From Methanoregulaceae archaeon (GTDB taxonomy: Archaea > Halobacteriota > Methanomicrobia > Methanomicrobiales > Methanospirillaceae), in assembly GCA_013331415.1 (NCBI GenBank), contig DUGL01000172.1, forward strand, positions 6,760 to 18,799: 12,040 nucleotides of DNA, given 5' to 3'. The notes under the pieces are model-generated. The model was not told the DNA's origin and searched no databases. It was given only the letters and a program-made list of their open reading frames with translations. This document shows positions 7,614 to 12,040 of this stretch, piece by piece (position 1 is the stretch's first letter; the number at the start of each line of letters is the position of its first letter). Position numbers and translations under genes: made by a program.

Positions 7614-7680
7614 CAAAAGATAAACAATGCTATTTGCGCCAGGAAAAAAACTCAAATTGTCAATATATGCATAAATAAAG
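7614..7680 (-). promoter_or_regulatory. Candidate promoter region of the mbh operon
   Basis: Read on the minus strand, this AT-rich block has three TATA-like elements: CTTTATTTATGC (7680-7669), GCATATATTG (7670-7661) and GTTTATC near 7625-7619. Archaeal transcription normally starts about 25 nt after the TATA box, so starts near 7645-7635 or 7597 are expected. This would give the mbh mRNA an untranslated leader of roughly 145-195 nt. The inverted repeat ATTGTCAAT (7656-7664) overlaps the downstream edge of one TATA candidate and could be an operator. The promoter assignment is an inference from base composition and position. Confidence 0.45.
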
Positions 7681-7756
7681 CCTGAATACCTGATTTTTCA
7701 GCAATAGTCCTTCTCAGGACCCGCGTAGGTGGTTCGCCCGGCGCGACACCCCTGCC

Positions 7757-7770
7757 TATTTATCGTTCTG
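7757..7770 (+). promoter_or_regulatory. TATA-type promoter of the PP-loop gene, leaderless type
   Basis: TATTTATC at 7757-7764 is followed by GTTCTG. Its centre is about 29 nt before the ATG at 7790, so the expected transcription start falls within a few bases of the start codon. The GGAG at 7785-7788 is one base before the ATG, too close to act as a ribosome site, which also argues for a leaderless mRNA. The 11 bases TTATCGTTCTG recur in the promoter of the secreted-protein gene at 9842-9852. Confidence 0.55.
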
Positions 7771-7789
7771 CCACAAAAAAGTACGGAGT

Positions 7790-9172
7790 ATGCGCCCCTC
7801 TTTCCTGGGAAAGATCCTCCTGCACTGGTGTGATTCCTGCCATGTACCGGTCCTGTCCGGCACCTGCGCGTGTGGTGCGAAGACACGCAAGGTCCCGGTC
7901 ACACCCCCGGGTGATGCGAGGCCCGCCTTCCCGGCCGACTGTGAACTGGTCAACAGGATCTACAGGATGCATTTTGGCGCTCCGCTCATCCCGGACGGGC
8001 ACCTGGCGCTCCTGAACAAGGTGCCGGATACCGACCGGATGGAAGAGATCGTGATGGGTGGTGCCGTAGTAGGGGCAATACGCTACCTCCCCTGCGAAAA
8101 GCGCTGGGAACCGCTGCCACGGCCCGGTGCTGCGCGGTACCTGCGACCTGATGAACGTTACGTGTTCGTAGACGAAGGTGCGGTCCCCTCCATCCGTGAT
8201 GAGGGTGCGAGCGTTCTTGCCCCCGGGCTCGCAGGCATCCACCCTTCGGTCCGTGCCGGCGATGAAGTATTCATCATGACCCGGGCCGGGGACTGTATCG
8301 GCGTCGGCAGGGCACGGGTTGATGCTCGGGAAACAGCCACGATGACGCGGGGAGCGGTAGTAAGGACGCGGAAGAACACCTGCTCGCCCTGCGTACCCGC
8401 CCCTGCTTCGTGGGAAGATGCAGTACAGGCGAATGCCCGGATACTTGAGGAAGCAGAGGACGAGGCAGTCACGTTCATCAGGAATGTTGCAGGGAATTAC
8501 CCGGGAACCCGGACTGTATCCTACTCGGGGGGAAAAGACAGCCTGGCCACACTCCTGCTCGTGAAGAAAGCTATCGGAAACGTCCCGCTCCTCTTTGCCG
8601 ACACCGGCCTCGAATTTCCGGAGACCTGCCAGAATGTCGATGATATCGCAGCGCTCTATGGGCTCGAGGTAATCCGGGCTGATGGCGCCAGCAGGTTCTG
8701 GGAATCCTTTGAGAGCCGGGGGCCCCCGGCCATAAACGACCGCTGGTGCTGTGCCGCAGCAAAACTGCTCCCGATTCGTGACACCATCGAACAATACTGG
8801 GGTGAATGCCTCTCGTTCATTGGTCAGCGCCGGTATGAGTCAGCACGACGCAGGGAGAGCGACCGGGTCTTCAGGAACGCGACCGTGAGAAACCAGGTGT
8901 CGGCAGCACCCATCCAGAACTGGACTGCCATCCATGTCTGGCTCTATCTCTTCAGGGAGAAAGCCCCGGTAAACCCGCTCTACGCAGCGGGCCTCGATCG
9001 GATCGGATGCTATATGTGCCCATCGAGCGATGTGGCTGTGATTGAAGAGATCCGGTCACGGTACCCCCGTCTCTGGAGCAGCTGGCATGCACACCTTGTC
9101 GGGTGGAAGGAATCCCACGGCCTGCCGGATGACTGGCTGGATGAGATGAAATGGCGGGTACGGGAGGAATAA
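7790..9172 (+). CDS. PP-loop ATPase/PAPS-reductase-family protein with zinc ribbon, PUA-like domain and probable 4Fe-4S site
   Basis: A 460-residue protein. An N-terminal zinc ribbon is suggested by C14, C17, C26 and C28. A PUA-like domain, an RNA-binding fold, lies at about 118-195 (RYVFVDEGAVPSI, HPSVRAGDEV, GVGRARV). The catalytic part follows: a PP-loop SYSGGKDS at 244-251, which binds ATP or a PAPS-like nucleotide, LLFADTGLEFPET at 267-279, and paired C320-C321 with C407-xx-C410, spaced like the 4Fe-4S ligands of APS reductases. The C-terminal ECGxH-type catalytic cysteine motif of true PAPS/APS reductases is not visible. Databases probably label it a PAPS reductase, but the layout suits sulfur transfer or RNA thiolation equally well; that is inference. 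Substrate unknown. hisH follows after 3 bp, probably in the same mRNA. The ATG sits at the expected distance from a TATA box. Confidence 0.88.
   Translation: MRPSFLGKILLHWCDSCHVPVLSGTCACGAKTRKVPVTPPGDARPAFPADCELVNRIYRMHFGAPLIPDGHLALLNKVPDTDRMEEIVMGGAVVGAIRYLPCEKRWEPLPRPGAARYLRPDERYVFVDEGAVPSIRDEGASVLAPGLAGIHPSVRAGDEVFIMTRAGDCIGVGRARVDARETATMTRGAVVRTRKNTCSPCVPAPASWEDAVQANARILEEAEDEAVTFIRNVAGNYPGTRTVSYSGGKDSLATLLLVKKAIGNVPLLFADTGLEFPETCQNVDDIAALYGLEVIRADGASRFWESFESRGPPAINDRWCCAAAKLLPIRDTIEQYWGECLSFIGQRRYESARRRESDRVFRNATVRNQVSAAPIQNWTAIHVWLYLFREKAPVNPLYAAGLDRIGCYMCPSSDVAVIEEIRSRYPRLWSSWHAHLVGWKESHGLPDDWLDEMKWRVREE
9162..9167 (+). promoter_or_regulatory. Ribosome binding site deciding the hisH start
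   Basis: GGGAGG lies inside the last codons of the PP-loop gene, with 8 nt between it and the CTG at 9176. This is near-ideal Shine-Dalgarno spacing and marks CTG as the likely hisH initiation codon. Confidence 0.7.
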
Positions 9173-9175
9173 CCC

Positions 9176-9781
9176 CTGAAGCGAATCGTTATTGTTGATT
9201 ACGGGTCCGGTAATCTCAGAAGCGTGTACCGGGGGCTCGAGAAATCCGGTGCCCGGCCAGTGATAACTGCCGATATCGGGGAGATATCAGCAGCCGACGG
9301 AATAGTACTCCCCGGGGTGGGGGCTTTTCGGGACGGTATGCACCAGATAGGGGAGATGCAGCAGGTCCTTACCGAGGCAGCCGATGCGGTCCCGATCCTG
9401 GGGATATGTCTTGGCATGCAGATGCTCCTTGAATGGAGCGAGGAGCATGGGCTCAGTGCAGGTCTTGGGATCATCCCGGGAACGGTGCGGCGTTTCCCGC
9501 GGGTTCCCGGGTATAAAATACCCCACATGGGGTGGAATTCTCTCTCCCCGGAAATCCCGGACCATCCCCTGATGTCAGGCATCCGGGAGGGATCGTATGT
9601 CTATTTTGTCCATTCGTACTATGCCGATACCCCTCGATCCCATGTACTCACCTCGACAGATTACATCAACACCTTCGCATCATCGGTAACCAGCGGTAAC
9701 GTGCAGGGTGTCCAGTTCCACCCGGAGAAGAGCGGCGCGACAGGGCTGCGGATCCTGAAAAATTTCATAGGGCTTGTCTGA
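9176..9781 (+). CDS. hisH: Imidazole glycerol phosphate synthase, glutaminase subunit HisH, with CTG start
   Basis: Glutamine amidotransferase subunit that releases ammonia from glutamine for HisF in histidine biosynthesis. The protein has 201 residues, the normal length. The class I triad is present: nucleophile C78 in LGICLGMQ, H182 and E184 in QFHPEKSG. N-terminal IVDYGSGNLRSV and LPGVGAF are typical of HisH. The frame is closed by the TAA of the upstream gene six bases earlier and has no ATG, GTG or TTG before the conserved N-terminus. The first GTG (9224) would delete it. CTG at 9176, 8 nt after GGGAGG, is therefore the best start, encoding (M)KRIVIVDYG. CTG starts are rare; an ATG-to-CTG change or a base-call error are alternatives. 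No other his genes are in the window. Confidence 0.95.
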   Translation: MKRIVIVDYGSGNLRSVYRGLEKSGARPVITADIGEISAADGIVLPGVGAFRDGMHQIGEMQQVLTEAADAVPILGICLGMQMLLEWSEEHGLSAGLGIIPGTVRRFPRVPGYKIPHMGWNSLSPEIPDHPLMSGIREGSYVYFVHSYYADTPRSHVLTSTDYINTFASSVTSGNVQGVQFHPEKSGATGLRILKNFIGLV

Positions 9782-9838
9782 ACCCTGTTGTACGAGGAGG
9801 AGGGCCAGATCGGAATGTGCCTCTGCCGCAGGGGAAAC

Positions 9839-9852
9839 TAATTATCGTTCTG
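9839..9852 (+). promoter_or_regulatory. TATA-type promoter of the secreted-protein gene, leaderless type
   Basis: TAATTATC at 9839-9846 is centred about 26 nt before the ATG at 9869, so transcription is expected to begin at or next to the start codon. No GGAGG-like site precedes that ATG. The 11-mer TTATCGTTCTG is identical to that in the promoter at 7760-7770, and both stand 16-19 nt before their ATG. Confidence 0.55.
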
Positions 9853-9868
9853 TTCCAAACAGCTGGTT

Positions 9869-10681
9869 ATGAAGCGCATCCTCGTTTGTCTGCTGGCCGT
9901 TGCCCTCTTCTGTTCAGCAGTCCAGGCATATATCATCACCTTCGATGCGCCTGCAGAGCTCCGTGCAGGGGTGCCGATCGAAGTGACCGGGACCACCAAC
10001 TTCCCCGATGGTACCCAGTTCGATATCATCCTCTATAAAGCCCAGTTCACCACCCCGGCAGTCATCGATCGGAGAATGATCATCGTGGACCCGGGAAAGA
10101 ACTTCTCGGCATCCTTCCCGACGACAAATCTTGAGGCCGGAGCCTACAAGATCGAGATACAATTTCTCAAGGATCCCGGGTCCAGCCTTGGCTCGTCATC
10201 CGTGATCATGCGGCAGGTCAGCCTCATCGATCGCTCGGGTGAAATTGTCCTGAAAGCCCCCGTGGACCAGACCCTTGAAGAGGCCCTGCTGATTGAGGGA
10301 TATATCCCCAATATCGGGGTAGCCACGATTACGCTGCGGATCGATGGTCCCCGGGGTTTCACCATTCCTGACCGGCACATCCGGACCACCACGACGCTTG
10401 CCGGGAAGGACGGCCATTTTTCTGAGAAGATTGCGGTCACTGAGCCCGGCAATTACTATGTGAGCGTCTATGATGCGAAGGGTTTCATCACCCAGATACG
10501 TTACTCGGTGACCGCAGCGCCACCGGTGTCAACCACCCCCCTGCCCGAGGGAACCGGGACCATGGAACCATTTGACGAGGAGACACCCAGAATCCCTGCA
10601 ACCCCGACCATCCCTCTCGCACCATTCGTGATTATCGGGGGTCTTGCTGCTGCAGCCGCGGTTGCAGCCCGGAAGAAATGA
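9869..10681 (+). CDS. Secreted, C-terminally membrane-anchored protein with two probable beta-sandwich domains
   Basis: No specific family is recognised. The 270-residue protein starts with a signal peptide (MKRILVCLLAVALFCSAVQA, residues 1-20, likely cut after VQA). Two stretches rich in beta-type patterns follow, about 21-115 and 116-215; phrases such as AGVPIEVTGTTNFPDGTQFDI and EPGNYYVSVYDAKG resemble the Ig-like domains of methanogen surface proteins. A Thr/Pro-rich linker (about 217-249) leads to a hydrophobic helix (about 250-267) and a terminal RKK. The protein is thus predicted to face outside the cell and be held by a C-terminal anchor. It has its own promoter and is followed by an oligo-T tract, so it is probably transcribed alone. 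Ligand or enzymatic residues are not evident; a structural or S-layer-associated role is a guess. Confidence 0.85.
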   Translation: MKRILVCLLAVALFCSAVQAYIITFDAPAELRAGVPIEVTGTTNFPDGTQFDIILYKAQFTTPAVIDRRMIIVDPGKNFSASFPTTNLEAGAYKIEIQFLKDPGSSLGSSSVIMRQVSLIDRSGEIVLKAPVDQTLEEALLIEGYIPNIGVATITLRIDGPRGFTIPDRHIRTTTTLAGKDGHFSEKIAVTEPGNYYVSVYDAKGFITQIRYSVTAAPPVSTTPLPEGTGTMEPFDEETPRIPATPTIPLAPFVIIGGLAAAAAVAARKK

Positions 10682-10694
10682 TTGCCCTCATGGC

Positions 10695-10706
10695 CTCTTT
10701 TTTTCT
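10695..10706 (+). terminator. Oligo-T terminator after the secreted-protein gene
   Basis: A T7 run at 10698-10704, flanked by CC-TC and C-T, begins 16 bp after the stop codon. Archaeal RNA polymerase terminates at such oligo-T tracts without needing a hairpin, and none of note is present here. Confidence 0.5.
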
Positions 10707-10747
10707 GTACCGGGAATGACGGACCCTGCTGTATTCAGGTAACTACT

Positions 10748-10759
10748 CCTTTATAAAGG
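10748..10759. promoter_or_regulatory. Palindromic TATA element
   Basis: CCTTTATAAAGG is a perfect 12-bp palindrome with a canonical archaeal TATA core TTTATAAA (10750-10757). On the plus strand it would start RNA near 10780, within the unexplained spacer. Being symmetric, it could fire in either direction. No purine-rich BRE is obvious next to it. Confidence 0.4.
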
Positions 10760-11107
10760 TGGATGGCCGGGACGGGAAAGATTACGGATATCTCAAACAG
10801 GTGTACTTTTGTTCATGCTCTACATGCCCAACAATCCCCTGCGGCCAGGATCCATGCACTGCCCCAGGGCCATTGCGCAAGAACAGTCGTTGGGGATCGC
10901 TCCCCGTGATGGGATCCCCTGGCTTCACTCACCAGGTGCGGGCGAGGATACGCCAGGCCGCCTTTGGCATTGGAAATTATCCGGCCGGTCTTCGCAGATG
11001 TCAGGGACCACGCTCTGAACCCGCGCCGGAAACTCTCGCCTGGTGTGAAAAATTCGGTATATGGGAATATACGGCGATATCTGGAGTATGGACGTCTGGT
11101 TGGGGCA

Positions 11108-11130
11108 GGGGGGATTTAATCCCCCTCTTT
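11108..11130 (+). terminator. Hairpin followed by CTCTTT, possible terminator
   Basis: GGGGGAT-TTA-ATCCCCC forms a 7-bp stem with a 3-nt loop at 11109-11125, plus a possible G-T pair outside. Plus-strand CTCTTT follows. It is the strongest hairpin in the spacer and could end a transcript begun at the TATA element about 350 bp upstream. The T tract is short, so this is tentative. Confidence 0.3.
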
Positions 11131-11217
11131 ACCAGCTGACACCTGGCCGGAAAATGGATATTTCCCGGAGCGCGGCATCATTTTTCGTGATCACTCAGGG
11201 GGGAAACGGGGGGCAGG

Positions 11218-11832
11218 TCAGTACCCCGTCTTCCGCCACCGGTATGCTTCGTACAGGAAGAGGATCAGGAGCACCATGCTCCCTCCCATGAAGAACGCGA
11301 GCACCGGGGCTGCAGAGGAGGGTATGGATCGCTCCATACCCGGGGATATTTTCTCAGCGAGGATGCCCGCCTCTCCGCTATCTGCAGCACCTTCCCCGCC
11401 AAATGCGGCAGGCGCGGCAACCGGTAGCCCCGGCAGGCCAGGCTCAAAGAACGGAAGGATGGCAAGCATTGCCATCGAGGCCACGATAACCACCACGAAG
11501 AGCGAGGCGTACTTGAGCAGGATCGACCGGATGTTTGTCATCCTCGGGGCAACAATCAGGAGCTGGTCGCGGAGGGCGTACACCTTGACCTCCCGTCCCT
11601 TCACACTGTACCGGGTCTCGGCGATCTCCACGATGCCCGCCTCAAGCAGGTTCTCGATATGGTACTTCAGGGTGCCCATCGGGATGTTCAGGAGCCCGGT
11701 CAGGTCCGATGCAGTCTTTGGGCCCCCGGATAGGAGGTTGAGGATCTCGTTTGCCATCGGGCTTGCCATCGCCTTTCCGATCTTCTGCGCCCGTTCATCA
11801 CCGGGCTCAAGCACGATAACCTCTTCAGTCAT
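11218..11832 (-). CDS. Membrane-tethered winged-helix transcriptional regulator (ArsR-like)
   Basis: The 204-residue protein has an N-terminal winged helix-turn-helix domain (about 15-90). The segment SPMANEILNLL begins it, the recognition region is TASDLTGLLNIPMGTLKYHIENLLEAGIV (39-67, quoted as TASDLTGLLNIP and GTLKYHIENLLEAGIV), and the wing contains KGREVKVYAL. Two hydrophobic helices follow (about 104-127 and 175-195), separated by a Gly/Ala/Pro-rich loop of about 47 residues. It is thus a membrane-anchored DNA-binding protein, a design common in methanogens; the loop may sense something outside, but no sensor fold is seen. The start is the ATG at 11832, within an 8-nt overlap with alaS (ATGACTGA) and without a good ribosome site, so it is probably translated by coupling. 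An upstream in-frame start at 11979 would only translate alaS sequence in a wrong frame. Target genes are unknown. Confidence 0.88.
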   Translation of the reverse strand: MTEEVIVLEPGDERAQKIGKAMASPMANEILNLLSGGPKTASDLTGLLNIPMGTLKYHIENLLEAGIVEIAETRYSVKGREVKVYALRDQLLIVAPRMTNIRSILLKYASLFVVVIVASMAMLAILPFFEPGLPGLPVAAPAAFGGEGAADSGEAGILAEKISPGMERSIPSSAAPVLAFFMGGSMVLLILFLYEAYRWRKTGY

Positions 11833-12040
11833 TGAGTGCCGCCATGATCCGCTCTTTTCCGACTTTGAGGGCAAGGCTGACCTGCTCAACCTGCGGGCCG
11901 CCTCCCTGTGCCAGGGTCTTTGATCCGCCCCCCTTTCCCCCGACCAGGATGCAGACCTGCCCGATGATCTCCCCGGCATTCACCCGATCGGTTCCCGACA
12001 TCAGGACAACGTGCGCTCTCCCTGCGGCGCTGGAGACGAG
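11825..12040 (-). CDS. alaS: Alanyl-tRNA synthetase, C-terminal end only (cut by window)
   Basis: The last 71 codons of AlaRS, which charges tRNA-Ala; the gene continues beyond the window end. The visible part is the C-terminal DHHA1 domain, with the glycine-rich signature VGGKGGGSKTLAQGGG near its centre followed by a terminal helix ending KERIMAALND. The domain is also found in DHH-family phosphoesterases and AlaX editing proteins, but ending directly after this helix is normal for AlaRS, and a full-length synthetase upstream is the simplest reading. The TGA stop (11827-11825) lies inside the start of the following regulator gene, so both are expected on one mRNA. Confidence 0.88.
   Translation of the reverse strand, partial: LVSSAAGRAHVVLMSGTDRVNAGEIIGQVCILVGGKGGGSKTLAQGGGPQVEQVSLALKVGKERIMAALND

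Larger units (their letters stand above)
7452..7789. other. Divergent spacer between mbh operon and PP-loop gene
   Basis: This 338-bp stretch separates the minus-strand mbh operon from the plus-strand PP-loop gene. Its centre (about 7600-7700) is clearly AT-rich compared with the coding regions. It holds likely promoters for both directions, a short palindrome CTGAATTCAG near 7544-7553, a small inverted repeat TCCTGTACCAGGA at 7555-7567, and an A7 run near 7643-7649. The only notable short frame is a 31-codon plus-strand one at 7590-7685, which has no ribosome site or recognisable product. I see no tRNA or other known RNA. Confidence 0.8.
10705..11217. other. Spacer of about 510 bp without a convincing gene
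   Basis: No open frame here matches a family I know. It contains a palindromic TATA element, several hairpins (10903-10919; GTATAT-GGGA-ATATAC at 11057-11072, a GNRA-type tetraloop; 11108-11126) and G-runs at 11199-11213. Possible frames are a 67-codon one from ATG 10815 to 11018, a 126-codon GTG-started one at 10759-11139 that begins right at the TATA box, and a frame at 10763-11119 interrupted by TGA at 10907. None has a clear ribosome site. It could hold a non-coding RNA, a decayed gene or only the 3' regions of the two converging genes. Confidence 0.6.

Noticed and set aside
7590..7685. 31-codon plus-strand frame in the divergent spacer
   Set aside because: It has no ribosome site, ends before the nearest plus-strand promoter and encodes only a short Lys/Asn-rich peptide. 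It probably reflects the AT-rich promoter DNA.
7721..7755. Sequence GGTTCGCCC resembling a tRNA T-loop
   Set aside because: No acceptor, anticodon or D-arm pairing could be built around it.
7760..8794. 344-codon minus-strand open frame opposite the PP-loop gene
   Set aside because: The plus strand carries an unmistakable PP-loop, DTG and cysteine motifs in frame. The antisense product has no recognisable domain and would start inside that gene.
10907..10909. In-frame TGA as a selenocysteine codon
   Set aside because: There is no surrounding redox motif or recognisable selenoprotein family, and no clear SECIS-type element. Decay or a non-coding region is simpler.
10759..11139. 126-codon plus-strand frame with several cysteines
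   Set aside because: It starts with GTG at the very edge of the TATA palindrome, so a transcript from that promoter would lack its start. The cysteines do not form a known zinc-binding pattern.
11276..11923. 215-codon plus-strand open frame opposite the regulator and alaS end
   Set aside because: Both minus-strand products match known families with correct ends and an ATGACTGA junction, so this frame is a shadow.

Overview
This window looks like the chromosome of a methanogenic euryarchaeon, most likely of the order Methanomicrobiales (Methanoregula or Methanosphaerula type). That placement is inferred from gene content and style: an Mbh-type membrane-bound [NiFe] hydrogenase, an archaeal AlaRS end, TATA-box promoters with apparently leaderless mRNAs beside strongly Shine-Dalgarno-led operon genes, and a moderately GC-rich composition. 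No 16S or mcr gene is present to confirm it.

Left part (1-7451, all minus strand): one tightly packed transcription unit of thirteen genes, read right to left, in the order mbhA-B-C-D-E-F-G-H-I-J-K-L-M. The first eight encode parts of an Mrp-type cation/proton antiporter (MrpE, F, G, split pieces of the MrpA C-terminus, MrpB, C and D equivalents). They are followed by a small linker membrane protein and then the hydrogenase module: electron-transfer small subunit, 30 kDa-type subunit, [NiFe] large subunit and the NuoH-like membrane anchor, which is cut by the window start. The ferredoxin-like subunit mbhN would be expected just outside the window. The large subunit keeps both CxxC nickel-ligand pairs, so this is predicted to be a real hydrogenase and not one of the nickel-free Mbx/Mbs relatives. 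The complex should couple ferredoxin/H2 electron exchange to H+/Na+ movement. Adjacent genes overlap or nearly touch, and most carry their own GGAGG-like ribosome site.

Middle (7452-9868): an AT-rich divergent spacer holds the probable mbh promoter and a separate plus-strand promoter. The latter drives a PP-loop/PAPS-reductase-family protein with an N-terminal zinc ribbon, a PUA-like domain and CC...CxxC cysteines typical of a 4Fe-4S site. Three bases after its stop comes hisH (histidine biosynthesis), whose only sensible start is a CTG codon placed 8 nt after a clear GGGAGG ribosome site.

Right part (9869-12040): a secreted, C-terminally membrane-anchored protein follows, then about 510 bp without a convincing gene but with a palindromic TATA element and several hairpins. 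On the minus strand come a membrane-tethered winged-helix regulator and, overlapping it by 8 nt, the C-terminal end of alanyl-tRNA synthetase (alaS), cut by the window end.

The most unusual points are the PP-loop protein's domain combination, the CTG start of hisH, the unexplained spacer at 10705-11217, an 11-bp element shared by two leaderless-type promoters, and the membrane-bound regulator fused translationally to alaS. I see no CRISPR array, tRNA, rRNA or insertion sequence.
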